From Campanula takesimana (lineage: Eukaryota; Streptophyta; Magnoliopsida; Asterales; Campanulaceae), in assembly GCA_026119855.1 (NCBI GenBank), contig JAOWBW010000443.1, positions 496,001-560,000 of the forward strand: a DNA stretch of 64,000 nt. The letters run 5' to 3'. Below the pieces are notes generated by a model, which saw nothing but the letters and a program-made list of their open reading frames with translations, had not been told where the DNA came from and searched no databases. Shown piece by piece: positions 32,552 through 45,330 of this stretch; the first letter of the stretch is position 1; every line of letters starts with the position of its first letter. The position numbers and the translations under genes are program-made.

Positions 32552-33216
32552 GAGGAGGACTGCTGTGCGACCGCACCAGCCAGCCTTTTCATTTTTTTAT
32601 TATTTTTTTTTCATTTTTTTTCCCTGCCATTTTTTGTTTGCCAGCAAATGTAACACTTTTTATGAGGAATGTAACACTTTTTTCTCATATGTAACACTTT
32701 TTTTTTCAAAAAAAAACTATTTATATTATTTTGCGAAATTGATGTTACATCTTACAATAAAGTGTTACTTTTGTAAGACCAAACTGTTACTTTCTTCATA
32801 AGAAAGTGTTACATTTTCTAATCACAAAAATTATTTATATTATTTGCGAAACTGCTGTTACATCTTACAATAAAAAGTGTTACTCTTTTAAGACCAAACT
32901 GTTACTTTCTTCATAAGAAAGTGTTACATTTTATTATGACGAGCAACTCACTTGTTTTGTATGTTAAAAAATATTAAAAAAAAATAAATAAACCATATCA
33001 TGACCTATGTAGTTTTATTCGTCTCGTCGAGACGAACACAACGGCATTTTTTTTTTAAAAAAAAAACTCACTTCAAAATCTCAAGATATAGCATTTAAAA
33101 TTATTCGAGTTTTTTTTTTTTTTAACACACGTGAATTTTGGGATTTTGGGAATAGGGGGGCGGCCGTCTCACCCGCCCGTCTCACGGCGTGAGACGGTCG
33201 CATATAAGTATTGTTC
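32552..33216. mobile_element. Non-coding Mutator-like element, copy D (665 bp)
   Basis: Perfect 9-bp duplication ATAAATTAA (32543-32551 and 33217-33225). Ends share TGCGACCG (GAGGAGGACTGCTGTGCGACC and the complement of the right end). Contains the palindrome TTCGTCTCGTCGAGACGAA (33018-33036), repeated GTGTTACTTT motifs, and is inverted relative to copies C and E. Confidence 0.83.
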
Positions 33217-33225
33217 ATAAATTAA

Positions 33226-33780
33226 TGATAATATAATGGCTTTTTACGAATCACTTCTAGTCTAAAAGCTGTTTTGGTAAAGTTACTGTCTAGAATTATT
33301 CCATCCATCCTACATTAAAAATCCCTTTTATTTTTAGTTTGTATCAAAATAAATGTCTTGTTTTTGAAAAAAAATAAAAAATTCAACCAATTTTAATCAT
33401 TAATGCACAAACTAGTAAAATACAACTATCAAAAGGGATTTTCGCTCATAAGTCTCTAATTGATACACATATTTATAAATAAAAACACACATTTTCTAAT
33501 ATAACCAATAAATTTGTATATCTAAAATTAAAATACCTGAACATCCTTTTTTAAGTTTTTAAATGGCAAAAACACCTTAACCTTAGCTAAAGTAATTCAT
33601 ACCCCTCATACTTTTGACCATCTTTGACCACCACCTCCCGTCACCGCCGCTTGCCCTACTGTCGACTGCCTCCACTGACCACCGGACCTTCGCCTGCTTG
33701 CCCACCTCCGGCTAGACCACCCTTTCTCACCTATAGTTGACAACAACAAATACTCAAAATTAATATGTAATAATGTTGTT
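33226..33780. other. Intergenic DNA
   Basis: AT-rich with a GC-rich CACCGCCGCTTGCCC patch near 33640-33720. No gene or element recognised. Confidence 0.4.
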
Positions 33781-33848
33781 GCGAGGGATAGAACCCATAA
33801 CCTCTTGGTTTTAAGTGTTGCCCTTTATCACTATACCAAACCGCTTTG
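33781..33848 (-). repeat. tRNA-like SINE head (possible)
   Basis: On the minus strand the sequence has a box-A-like TGGTATAGTGATAAAGG and a box-B-like GGGTTCTATCCC about 40 bp apart, as in tRNA-derived SINEs. It abuts the target duplication of the next SINE. A true tRNA fold is not evident. Confidence 0.35.
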
Positions 33849-34474
33849 CTTTTTTTAGAAAGTTGGTTTCATTTAAGGAAATTGTCATCGTGTTACAAAC
33901 CCTACTGAATCTATTACAGATCTATTTCCCTACCTATTACAGACCCTATGGATCTATTAGAGAACATGAAACAACCTAGTCTAGGGGTGGCAATTTTTTA
34001 TCCATATCCAATAACCCATCCATTAACCATTAATAAATGATTTGGTGGGTTATCTATTTGGTATCCATTAAAATTATTGGTTCATATGGATAAAGACCTA
34101 TAACAACCGTCAATGAATTTGGACAATATGGATTTTTAACCGGGTTGCCGTGGGTTTACCCATAATCTCTACTCACACTGTTACACCCTGCTGAACAAAG
34201 CGTTTTGTAGGGGACATGGCGTCTTGGCCCAGTTCATCTAAATTCTTGCTTTTGCAAGTACTGCACTACACTATTGCTGTGTTTCAGTCAACCTTATGTC
34301 TTTTCTTTTTTTTTTTGTTCTAGCAAAAATCTATGTTACTAAAACATTCATATTCTCTCAATGAATATTAATTTTTGTTTGATTAAAGGAAGTAAATGAC
34401 TACTGCTAATATCCTCTGTGTATATGTCCTGGTAGGCGTGTAACATACAAAGTCATAATGTATTAAAAGTGATA

Positions 34475-35209
34475 CTCCCCCCCCGTACCAAATTAAAAAT
34501 AAGTATCACATTTTTTATTTTAGTTCATTTCAAAGTAAATACCGTATTTTAAAATAAGGAAAGAGTTTTAATGCAATTTAACCACCGTAAATGAAATGTA
34601 CAAATAGGGATGGCAATTTGACCGAATCCGATCGGTACCGAAGGCGATCCGATCTGAAAAAATAGGGTTTGGTTTGCAATTTTTAAAACCCGAGCGGGTT
34701 CGGATCAGGCCGATGATCCGATCTGAACCCGAACCGACCCGGACCATAATGATCCGATCCGAACCCGATCCAATCCGAACTCGATCCGATCCGAACCCTT
34801 AATAAAAGGTGAATTTTAAATATTTTTAATATTATCTTAAATTTTTTTTTTTTTTCTAATTAGTGTTTGTAAGTGAGATTTGGATAATTTTAGACTATTT
34901 TCCATACAACATTCAACATTGTGCTTAAAAATATATTTTAATTAATTAATTTTGAGCTAAAAAAAATAGACTTTTAATAAGATTCGGGCCGGATCAGGTC
35001 GCTCACGGTTTCTTGAATTTTCGGATCAGTATATTTGGGATTCGGATCGGGTTCGGGTCGGCCATGATCCGATCCGAACCCGACCCGTTGCCATCCCTAT
35101 GTACAAACATGTAAAGCCACCGTACATGAAATGTACAAACATGTAAAGCAAGTTTCCTATTAAGAATGTTGACAAGTCAACTGCAACGTGTATTTTGAGA
35201 TGGAGGGAG
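34475..35209. mobile_element. Stowaway-like MITE inside the hAT-like element
   Basis: Starts CTCCCCCCCCGTACC after TA (34473-34474) and ends GAGATGGAGGGAG before TA (35210-35211). It is split by the hAT MITE at 34605-35099; without that it is about 240 bp. Confidence 0.6.
34605..35099. mobile_element. hAT MITE (495 bp), innermost of the nest
   Basis: TIRs TAGGGATGGCAA and TTGCCATCCCTA with a perfect 8-bp duplication TGTACAAA (34597-34604 and 35100-35107), diagnostic of hAT transposition. Both arms consist of GATCCGATCCGAACCC repeats in inverted arrangement around an AT-rich core. No coding frame. Confidence 0.9.
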
Positions 35210-35947
35210 TATTTTTTAAAATGATTGTAATAATTTTCATTCAAAATGGATTGGTATTTGAAATATATTTTCTAAATGAAATATTATTTTGAGACAGAGT
35301 TAATATATCTTAAAAACAACCGTAATTAAAATTGAGAGAAGAAGAAAATAATGAAAGAAGTCAAACAAAATCTAATATCTATAAATGGTACAACCATCAA
35401 GTTGGCTGCTCAGGAATAAATATATGGTTTATGGTTAGTAATACGTTATTTACTTGTACTATATGTATAATGGCAGAATAAGTTGTACCGTACAACACTA
35501 AAGTCAGCCATTTGTTGTATTGTGTCTCGTGATGGTGGCGGTACATGGGGAGTGATAGGAGGTGGGATATGGTGCAGTGGTGTTGTTAGTATGTGATGAA
35601 ATAATTGATTATCCGGGTATTATCCATTAACTAACGGATAAAATTGGGTATTATCCATTAATATCTATTATCATTAATGGGTACTAATGGATAATACTCA
35701 TTATTATCCATTAGTTAATGGATAAATATGGGTTTTATCCAATGGTAATCGGGATACCCATTTTGCCACGTCTAATCGAAACAGTCGAAACAGCTAGCCT
35801 ATTACATGATAAACCAGGGATACAACTAAGCCCTATGGGCCATTACTTACTACATGTAGGAGTCGAACCTGAGATCTCTCCCTAAGGGTTTCTATGCACA
35901 CACTCGGATACCACTAAGCCAAGAGGCCTATGGTCCAAACCGCTTTG

Positions 35948-36141
35948 TTGTTCTTGTTGTAATCTATTATGTACTCAACGTATTTATAAGATGGAGGGAG
36001 TACTTTTAACTTCCCTACTAACTTAATTTTCAAAAAATAAAATCATAATTGAATGTTCTTCTCTAAAAAAAATTACCAATTATTTTTTCACTAATCATTT
36101 GATATTTACAAAATAAAATATTTAAAAAGTGAATAAAACTA
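35948..36141. other. Short intergenic gap
   Basis: Contains a lone MITE end (AAGATGGAGGGAGTA near 35991). Nothing else. Confidence 0.4.
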
Positions 36142-36320
36142 CTCCATCCGTCCCAAAATGATCTTCTCATTTGTCATTTCTCATTCTCCCAAAAAGATCT
36201 TTATGTTTCCACAATTTAGGCTTAAAAATGCATAAACAAAACATGTCTAGTGCACCAAATGTTCATATCCTTAAAAAGTTTGAATAGTCAAAGGCGAAGA
36301 TCATTTTTGGACGGAGGGAG
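36142..36320. mobile_element. Stowaway-like MITE
   Basis: Ends CTCCATCCGTCCC and GGACGGAGGGAG, TA at 36140-36141 and 36321-36322; same subfamily as 835-1014 (AAAATGATCTTCTCATTTG). Confidence 0.85.
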
Positions 36321-36341
36321 TATTATATATGCATATTTGTC

Positions 36342-37666
36342 GAGTAAACGACCAAAATGACCCGCGTACTATACCAATACAACCAAAATGACCTGCGTAC
36401 TATCTAAACTACCAAATTAACATGCGTACTATTCATAAATCAACCAAATCAACCCAAACCATTAATGAATGTTAATGGACATTAACGAATGTTAGTAACT
36501 TAACAAATATAACAATTAAAATTTTCAAAATGGCCCATATATTGTGTAAATTTGCAGATTTGAAATTTAAGGGGATTAATATGTGTAATATTGAAACTTA
36601 TGACCTTTAAAATATTTTTTCAAAATGTAAAGGGGCTAAACTAATCAATCCTCTAATTTTTTTTCCAGATACAGTACAAATTATGAAATTAAAAGCTCTA
36701 CCGTTTACCACCCGTACCCAAACTGCACCCCCAGGCCTACCTTATTCACCACCGACCCAACCATTCCACCATCGTCCCCGACTTCCTTTCTAACTCATGT
36801 TCCAGTTTCGTACGTCTTTACCGCTTTCTACCTGCATTTTGAGAATTCAACCTTCGCCTCGCCTCTCCTTCACCTTCAGAATCCAACTCCCACCCCGTCT
36901 CCACTCAGATCTGGTGACAAGTTTAGGGCCTGAAGAGTTTGTGCGCGTGTGTGTGCAACTATTTGTGTATGGTTGATGAGTGCGTTTGTGGTTGTGTGAA
37001 ATTTCAGTTTTAGATCCGGTGATGAAATAGAGAAAGCATGAGGACACGTTTAGGTTTGAGATGGGTTTAAAGGTTTGATTTTTTGTTTCATGGTTCTGAT
37101 TTTTATTTGTGGTTGGTTGGGTACGGAATAAATTGAACTGCTGGAACTTGAAATTGGATGAGGGCTTGACAGAAAGCAATTTAAGATGTTAAGGATTTTT
37201 ATTTATTTAAATAATTTTGATTTCTATGGGATTTTGAAGGATGCTTGAGTGAATTTAGGCCGTGGTGGGTGATGTCGGGTGAAGTAGGTGGTTTGTGGTG
37301 ATTGTCGAATTGTGATAGGTTGTAGTGGCGGGCGGTAATGGTGTGAGATTGTGGGTGGGGGTGATGGTGGGCGGTGGTGGTGGTGGTGGTGGGAGGTGAT
37401 GGTGGGAGTTGGAGAAGAAGATAAGTCATTTTGGTACTCAATTAAGCAAGTCATGAATTTGTTAGGTTATGGGGCCATTTTGAAAGTTTTAATTGTAATA
37501 TTCGTTAAGTTACTAACATTCGTTAATGTCCGTTAACATTCATTAACAATTTGGGTTGATTTGGTTTATTTATGCATAGTACGCATGTTAATTTGGTAGT
37601 TTAGATAGTACGCGGGTCATTTTGGTTGTATTGGTATAGTACGCGAGTCATTTTGGTCGTTTACTC
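36342..37666. mobile_element. TIR element, Mutator-like (1325 bp)
   Basis: Ends GAGTAAACGACCAAAATGAC and its exact complement, TIRs of about 220 bp, and a 10-bp duplication CATATTTGTC (36332-36341 and 37667-37676). The TIRs repeat CGTACTAT and CATTAACGAATGTTA motifs. The interior has a (GGT)n tract near 37370-37400 and GC-richer DNA (36840-37180) with a 110-codon minus frame, possibly a captured fragment that I cannot identify. Confidence 0.75.
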
Positions 37667-37907
37667 CATATTTGTCATTTAATTGTGTGAGGGGTTATGG
37701 AAGGGAGTACATTTGACTGAAAATGAAGAATGTGTAAACAGGCTGGTTTTGACTTTCGTTTTATTGTTTGTGTGAGCTTTTATAATGGGTTCTTTCGCAT
37801 GTGGGCTTGAGTATTGGGCCCATATTGAACTGATATGCATGCGGCAGTTTTCCGTTTTCTTGTTGATCAGTCTCCAAGTCAGGGTAGTGTGTTTTGGGAT
37901 TTTGATA

Positions 37908-38010
37908 CTCCCTCCTTACTCAAATAATTTTTCTAATTATTTAAAAATGTGTCTTTTAATTTAAGACGAACTAAAATAAAAAGAGTGATAATTATTTTGG
38001 GACGAGGGAT
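37908..38010. mobile_element. Short Stowaway-like remnant
   Basis: CTCCCTCCTTACTC start after TA and GGGACGAGGGAT end before TA; 103 bp. Confidence 0.5.
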
Positions 38011-38042
38011 TAGGTGTTTGGAATAGAAAAATGTATTTATTT

Positions 38043-39510
38043 ACTCAAAATCATTTTCTGCCCCTCGTACTATGGCTCCAACATCAATTTGACACCCGTA
38101 CTGCAGAAACAACAAATGTATGATGCGTACTATAGTTTTATTAGCAAAATTAACCAAAATTCTATTCAGTCGTTAACTTTTTCTAACACACGTTATTTTT
38201 TCTAACGAGCATTAATTTATTTTAACAGATGTTAATAATTTAATGAGAATTAGAATTAAACTTTACAAATGCTAAGTTGGTACCACATATTTCTTATTTA
38301 AAAAATGTAAGGGGGCGAAAGTGCGAATTATTAAATTACTAGCCCTAAATCTCACAATTACAATCCCCATTTTCTGTAACCCTAATATCAATTCATCTCA
38401 ACTTTCTCTCTCAACAAACCAGAGAAGCGGCCGCCGCCCCCAACTCTTCCCTCCATCGCCGCTACCCCTTAGTCTTCCCTCCACCGTCTACTTCCTCTTC
38501 CCCGGCGCCGTGACCACCCTCTCCTTTGGCGCCGTGAGCCCGTGACCACCCACGACCCCTTCATCTCCTTTCTCACACCCACATCCATCACCTCCCTTCC
38601 CACCCTTCGCCTCTCTTTCCCGGCGACACCACTCCATTGAGAACCTCTTCCCCATGGCCGCCCATAACCCTTCCAACAAGCTGCCCATCCACCACTTCAT
38701 TTTGACGCCGCCGTCGTCACCACCCAACCGGCACAGCCAACCGCACCAAAATTGGCTCTCTAGAACCGTGCCACATCATCGCTCGAATCCATCTGTAATT
38801 TCATGTCTTCTTACAAATTAAGCCTGAATCTGAGTTTAGGGTTTATTGTTTATGCGGATTATGCCCGAATCTGGGTTTAGGATTTGAGAAATTTTGTGTT
38901 TTGATTTTAGTTTTTGATGCAAATGCGTTGATTTCAAACTGAATTTTTAGTTTTTTTTAGTTTTTTTTTTTTTTTTTTTAATTTCATGCCTGAATTTGGG
39001 TTTGGATTTCAAATGGAATTTTCAGTTTTTGTTTTGAATTTCATGAATTTTCGAATAATCTACTGAATATGAGAGAGGGTCGTTTTTATGCATTTTCTTT
39101 TTCGAATTCAGAGATTTGGGGAATTTTCATTTGATGAGTTTGATCGATTTGGTTGGGTTTCTGATAGATTTATGAAGGGGTCGTGGGTGGCAATGATGGT
39201 GATGGTCTAGATGGTGGCGGCGGCGGCGGCGGTGATTAGGTGGAGTGGTGGTGGTATCATGTATGGTGTTAACGGTGGTGGGGAAGATAGTGGGGGAGTA
39301 ACCCAGATCCGTTAAGTTATTAATCTTTGTTAAAATAAATTAATGTCCGTTAAAAAAATAATGTTCGTTAAAAAATTTAACAACCGGATAGTAAATTGGT
39401 TAATTTTGTATATAAAACAATAGTACGCATCATACATTTAGTGTTTCAATAGTACGAGTGTCAAATTGATGTTGGGGCCATAGTACGAGGGACAGAAAAG
39501 CAGTTTACTC
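38043..39510. mobile_element. TIR element related to 36342-37666
   Basis: Right end is the complement of GAGTAAACTGCTTTTCTG; left end ACTCAAAATCATTTTCTG; both continue into CCCCTCGTACTATGG, and the TIRs (about 200 bp) contain AACG(T/A)...TTAAC motifs like the previous element. No clear target duplication found. Interior: CCGCCGCC and GGCGGC-rich GC patch (38430-38720, 39200-39260), perhaps captured exon material; not identified. Confidence 0.6.
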
Positions 39511-40439
39511 TTTTGGACTAGCCCAAACTTGACCTATGAGGTTTGCACGATCCGAGCCAAAGGGAGCATTGAGCGTTTTAGGGCTTTGCAATATGCATCG
39601 GCTGCTAAGGAGCCTTAATGTTTTGTCCAGTTCATCCAGCTGGTCAGTTCGTGAGTCGAACGAGGTGGCTCGGTGCTTGCAGTGGTTCAGACTAGGGGTG
39701 ACTTGGTTCGTGTTGGTCCGAATAGGTGTGTGAGATTGGGGCGGATCGGATCTGTGTGCATTCGTGTGTGAGTGCAGATCTGGTGGCAGTTGGAGCAGTT
39801 AGTGTGATGAACATTCACACTGGATCGGGGCTGATTCGTTGAATCTTGTTTCTCAATCATGTCTCATCTAACTGCCAGGATTGATCCACGAAGAATTATG
39901 CATATTCCCCAACAGGTACATGTGACTCTTCATAAACTATAAATAGTCTTAAGAATATTCAGTTTCAATTCATTCCACCATCCAGATCATTAGAGCAATT
40001 AGCAAGAGAGTTCATATTGAGGCATAAATTCTCTTCAAGTCCAGAAGTTTCTTAACATACAGATTTGTTAGCCGAATTTATTAGTTTGAAGTGCTTCTAC
40101 TAACGACAGTTAAAGTCGTTGTATCTTACAAAAAGATTACCAATCACCGTTAGCACCAGTGCGAGACAATTATTTTTTTCTGAAGACTGTGTCCTACACA
40201 AGCCTCAACTTTCCGTCCTCATATTTATTTAATTTATCTGCCATTTTCAAGAAAACCCAATTTCATTTTTCTAACATTAGGAGGCTATAAATTGGCCGCG
40301 ATAAAATTCGGCCATTGCGCTTTCAATAATCTTCTTAACCCCAAGGCTTGGACTGAATGATCCTTTTTAACAGTACCATATGAGTACTATGTGAGAAATT
40401 AATTAATAGAAGTGGACCGCTACAATATCATTTTACACC
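39511..40439. other. Unassigned region with a TATAAATAG site
   Basis: A TATAAATAG near 39937 followed by leader-like sequence and no frame resembles part of an LTR, but no second copy, TG/CA borders or duplication could be established. Confidence 0.25.
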
Positions 40440-40448
40440 CATACTTTT

Positions 40449-41301
40449 GACAAACGCTGGCGTGCGATCGTCGCACTATGCAATTTGCCCACGGGTCGAC
40501 CCACCAATCCGCTCCGCTACCCGCCCGCTCCAGCCCCCTTCCTCCTCTCAAATTGCGACACGTGTCGCGGGTTAAAAAAAACCTCCAATAACTTTGAAAT
40601 GCAATATCTTGAGATTTTGAAGTCGAAAAAAAATCTAAAAATACCGTTGTGTTCGTCTCGACGAGACGAATAAAACTAGATAGGTCATGATATATGGTTT
40701 CATTTTTTTTTAAAAAAAACATATTTTTTAACACACAAAAAAGTGAGCTGCTCGTCGTCGAAAAATATAACATTTTTATGAAGAAAGTAACAGTTTGGTC
40801 TTAAGAAAGTAACACTTTATTATAAGATGTAACAACAGTTTCGTAAAATAATATAAATAGTTTTTGTGGTTAGAAAAATAAATAATTGATGTGTAACACA
40901 ATGCATATATGATTGTAATATAACATATAGATGAATGTAACAGTTTTATAGAGTAAATGTCACTTTTTTTCTTTTAAAAAAAGAGTGAAAATTCATGTAT
41001 ATAAACGGTTTTGTATTTCAATTGAATACAAAACCCTAAAAAAGTGTTACAATTGAGAAAAAAAGGGTTACATTCATATATTATAAAATGTAACATTAGT
41101 TTAGTTGTCTATCTTATGTTACCGTTAATCTATTTCAGCAAAATTGTTCTACTGTACATTTTTGAAAAAAAAAAAAAGTGTTACATTCTTTATAAGAAGC
41201 GTTACTTTTGTTGGCGAACAAAAAATGGCCGGGAAAAAAAGTTGGAAGACAAAAAAAAAGACTTGGCTGGCTGTGAGCCGTCTCACGCCGTAGTTCGCCT
41301 C
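40449..41301. mobile_element. Non-coding Mutator-like element, copy E (853 bp)
   Basis: Flanked by the 9-bp duplication CATACTTTT (40440-40448 and 41302-41310; a tenth base also matches). Starts GACAAACGCTGGCGTGCG, like the GACAAAAACTTGTGTGAG end of copies A and B. Contains the palindrome TTCGTCTCGACGAGACGAA (40652-40670) and many GTAACA motifs, as in copies C and D. Confidence 0.83.
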
Positions 41302-41310
41302 CATACTTTT

Positions 41311-42229
41311 AACTCTAAAAACAATTAAAATTGCGTGATTGAAAAGGAGGAATGGTCCAAAATTCACTAGGAATGTATGTTGAAGGATTTTTAAAGTTAA
41401 TCTGGAATGTATGTTTAAGAATATTTATGTGAGTGTGAGTGTATGAGATGTAGGTATGAGCATTTAGTTTGTGTTTAATTTAGTATCCCAATACGATATG
41501 GTTTGTTGTTTGCAGCGCGTTTGTAGCTTGAATATTGATTTCACATGCAAATTTTTTAATTAATTAAATAAGTCAACTCAAGTTAATCCCATGTGAAGAG
41601 AGTAATAATATGTGTTCTTTTTCTCGCACTCAGTATCATCTATTTCCAACGAGTATCCAACGTTACTCTTTCCAAAATACTTGTTAATTTCTCCTTCACA
41701 AATTAAATGTTTATTTTTTGAAAATCTTATCTCTATTTTTAAAATAAAAATGTCCCTATATATATATATTTTTTTTTATTTTTTTTTAATCATATTCTTT
41801 CATACTTCATTGCATACTTGCACAAACTAAAAGCTTAGCAAGAACATTTATATATACATTTTGGCATTATATTTAATAAATATAATTATTTTTGAAATGT
41901 CATTTAAATGAAAATTAAATATTCATTCTGAAATAGTGGTGAAAGTAAACATTTCTGTCTAGGATTATCCCGAATAAGTTTTATCTTTCTTTTAGGGATA
42001 ATCCGGTAGAGCATGTTTTGGGGAAATTAGTTTATCTCTCAATTACAGAAAATCCATTTTTTTTTCTACCTGCAAGCATTTGGCGAACATTTAAGAACAA
42101 TTTGAAAACAAGACTTTTTATAATTTATAAAGAAAATATTTTCCCCCAAAATCTTGTGAATCCAGAATAAGGAGCATCTTCCGTTTTATGAAATGGGTGG
42201 CGAAGATGAGTAGGATAGTCACTACAATA
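41311..42229. other. AT-rich intergenic DNA
   Basis: No gene recognised; a short TA microsatellite and T-runs at about 41757-41790. It ends at the LARD target duplication. Confidence 0.5.
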
Positions 42230-42234
42230 ATACG

Positions 42235-42680
42235 TGATGAGCCTTGGCTTTTTAGAGTATACGTGCATACGTACCCTCATACCGCTCTTATACGGTCCTT
42301 ATACCCCTCTCATACGGTCTCTATATTCCTACCTTGTACCAAGGGAAGGACCTCCTGAAAGGACAAGTATACCCCTCATCCCTCATATATATACCCCTCC
42401 TCATCTAAGGTGAAAGGCATGATTCATTCTCTACCCTCTCTCTCTACACTCTCTTGAGTGCTCTCCTCTCCCTCTCTCTTACACATACACACACCCAAGG
42501 CATTCTAGGCCTTGTTCTTAGTTTCCTCGGAGTCTTACTCTCACACCCGAGGGCCTAAGCCGGGGTCAAACCCGGCTTTGGTCCTAACGGTGTGTTCCTC
42601 TTGCAGATCTTTTCAGCTAGGAGCAGGGGCAGCAAGTCGGAGATCTAATCTCCATGATCCCAAAGTCTAGGGCGTCATCA
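42235..42680 (+). repeat. 5' LTR of the LARD-like element
   Basis: TGATGAGCC...GCGTCATCA. Contains a TATATATAC site (42386) and CTCTCTCTC tracts downstream of it, consistent with promoter and leader. Confidence 0.92.
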
Positions 42681-42681
42681 G

Positions 42682-42699
42682 TGGTTCCATTGCCGGGAA
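42682..42699 (+). other. Primer binding site, tRNA-Asp-like
   Basis: TGGTTCCATTGCCGGGAA begins two bases after the LTR and agrees at most positions with the tRNA-Asp-complementary site used by Athila/Tat-type gypsy elements. The assignment is inference from memory of that family. Confidence 0.5.
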
Positions 42700-45330
42700 A
42701 CGACATCTTTTCCGGTACGACATCGCCGGAAATAGATGCTCATTCCTTCATTCTTCTGCTATTTTTCTTAAACTCATTATTCTGGAAAAACAAAGATGCA
42801 TGGAGTCCATACACTCCACTTTCCCTGCCAAAATCGAGAAGTCAGATTCATTCCGGCGAAATTCATATTCCGGCGAGTTTTCCGGCGAAGTTTTTCGACA
42901 TGGTCAGTTCATTACTTTCTTCAATTTTCTTCCTTCCTCCTACTTTATACATGATGCACCCCCTCAAGAAATTAAAAGGCGGATTTCGGCAACAAATAAA
43001 GATTCCGGCGAGGTCCCGGCGATCTTCGCCGTTGAAAAAGAGAGGAGAAGGGTATTTTACATATAGTAAAGATGAAGTTGATTTATGGGTGGCTTTTCAC
43101 AGCCACAATTTTCTTGTCTCTTTCTTCCCTGAAAACGAAAAATCATTGAAGAGTTGAGCCTGTATTTTCACCAACTTAGCCTTTTGTGTGTTCCGTCTGA
43201 GTCGCCGGCCGCGACTCCACGAAAGTGGATAGCCCGCAACTCGGTTGGAGCAACCAAAGAGTGCCTTCGTTGATCTCTTTCAGTTCAAGCCACCATGGAT
43301 GTTATGGTGTTTCTTGGTTGAACCCACCATGGACGTTATGGGGGATCTTGACTGAACCACCATGGATGTTATGGTGCTTTTTGGTCAAGATGGAGCAAAA
43401 ATGCTTTTCGCCGGAAAAATGGAAGAAAAAGATGAAGTTGACTCGAATAGTAAAGGTGGACTAGCAGAATTTTCGCCTTGAAAAGACGAGAATAATGGGG
43501 AAAAATCATCAAAAACGGAGCAAGGAGCAGTTCCCGGTCGTCGGTCAAAGTTCCGATGAACCAGTCAACTCCGGTGACGTTTATCATCTCCGGACACTCC
43601 GGTAAGACAAACGAAAATCACAGATGGTTGGGCTTTGAGAAAACGAAAGCGTGGCAGAAGAATCATAAAAAATGAAGCACAAATGGGTCACATAGTGCCA
43701 CATAAAAATTCGGCACCTCCGTCTCCGGCTATCTCCGGCCGTTTCAATTGCACCAGTCACTGTTCGTGCGAAAAAGGACAAGTGCCCAAGTCAAGTGTGA
43801 GGACCACTAATGGTGGTGTACAACAAAAGTAAAGCCAATTCAGGAAATGGGTAGTCATTGTACAGTTCATACCTGACACAACCATGTGGGAGTTGTACCA
43901 CCAGTACCCAAAAATGAGCACAACGTACCATCTCTGTTGTTAAAGTACCATCACAAGGACAAAGTCACGTGGCTTGGGTAGTGGACCGTTTATTTGTTCA
44001 ATAATAATAAAAAAAAATGAAGGGAATCCAATGTTTATATATGAAACGGAGAGCAACCCGGATCAACAGCTTCGTACCTAGAAGTCCGCAATCCGTCGAG
44101 CTCCGGCTAGTGGCCTCCGGGTAGAATCAGGCCAGCTTCGCTTCTCCCCCACTCCGGCGGTCACACCCAGCTCCGGCGAAGACCTCCATAATCTCCGGTC
44201 AGGCACAGTTATGAACGAGTTGATTACGGCGAGATCTCATATCTTCCGGCCAGTAAATGCTCGCAGCCTGCCAGCTAGACCCAGTCAAACTCGCAGGTAA
44301 CCATTAATTCCGGCAAGGTCCGGGCAGATCCAGTCCGACAAGCCCTAACTATTCCGGGTAGCGGGCTCAATCAAGAAGCACCACAGCGCACTTGAGCTCC
44401 GGGCAAACATAAAAAACGGACAAGGTCGAGTTAGTTTGTGTCCGGACAAGATCGAGTAAGGTCCGGGCAGCCTTCTAGACGAACTCCGGCCTGACCCAGT
44501 TCTGAACGTGTCTGCTCCAAAGTCAAAATAGCGACCAGCAAGTTCCGGCTTCAAAATTGGAGTGGAAGAATGACTTCATGAATTCCGGGCAGACCTTATA
44601 GCGAGCTCCGGCGAGTTCCAAGAACCCACTCCCAATATGCGATCTCCGGGCATATTATATCCTCGCCCGCAACCTGCGAGCTCCGGCGGTGACTCACCTC
44701 GGGAAAATAGAACTCACCGGACCAGCCCATGCGACTCCCTCTTTGCCCGCCGCACTCCGACCTCTCCGATTTCAACCTCGTCGGAAACAAGGAGGCACGT
44801 CCGTAGATCGGATTAAACAAACAGTTAAAGTGGGAAAGTAAATTGAAAGAGATATGGAGTGCTTTCTATCAAGTCAATTACTTTGATTTGAAAGAGTACG
44901 TGTTCAAATGGCAAGAAAAGGAAAAAGTGGGCTAAGTTACCTTGGTGTATTAAAAAAAAAAAAGGAGAGGAAGTACCTGTCATTATCAACCTTTCTTATT
45001 TAAATGGTGCAAAAGTCAAAAGAGTGAATTTACATCACACAATTGCAAAGTGCCTGGAGAAAATACAAAGACCAAAATCAGCCACGTATACCAAAGGGCT
45101 GGCAATGGAATATCTCTTGATTTCTTATTCGCGTTGTTGGGTTGTTCATGCAATTTTTTATTAATTTGCTCCATCGCAGACCGTGTACCAGCAAAAAAGA
45201 AGGAAAATATTTTCTCCTATGTTCATGCAATTTATGTTCGTGATATAGACCCGTTAACTCGAGGGGTTTTCAATATATTTTCACAGATCGCGAATAAAAA
45301 TATGATCGTGTGCATATATGGATCGAGCGG

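Larger units (their letters stand above)
33982..35774. mobile_element. hAT-like element inside the SINE
   Basis: Inverted ends TAGGGGTGGCAA and the complement TTGCCACGTCTA, a style common in plant hAT elements. The subterminal parts are rich in TATCCATTAA / TTAATGGATA motifs on both sides. I found no clean 8-bp duplication, only a shared GTCTA, so the superfamily call is tentative. Confidence 0.45.
33849..35934 (-). mobile_element. tRNA-derived SINE, split by nested insertions
   Basis: A 13-bp duplication CCAAACCGCTTTG flanks it (33836-33848 and 35935-35947). On the minus strand the head carries box A (TTGGCTTAGTGGT) and box B (GGTTCGACTCC) at about 35930-35860, and the tail ends in an A-run at 33849-33856. 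The SINE sequence, about 290 bp in all, is split into 35934-35775 and 33981-33849 by the hAT-like insertion. Confidence 0.6.

Noticed and set aside
35860..35934. tRNA gene on the minus strand
   Set aside because: Boxes A and B are present but the cloverleaf arms do not pair properly; with the 13-bp duplication and A-tail it is better explained as a SINE head.
39511..40439. Solo LTR around the TATAAATAG at 39937
   Set aside because: No TG/CA borders with a matching duplication could be found and there is no second copy in the window.
42654..43157. 167-codon frame at the start of the LARD interior
   Set aside because: It begins in the LTR, has no retroviral or cellular motif, and its Ser/Pro composition follows local CCGGCGA-type DNA.
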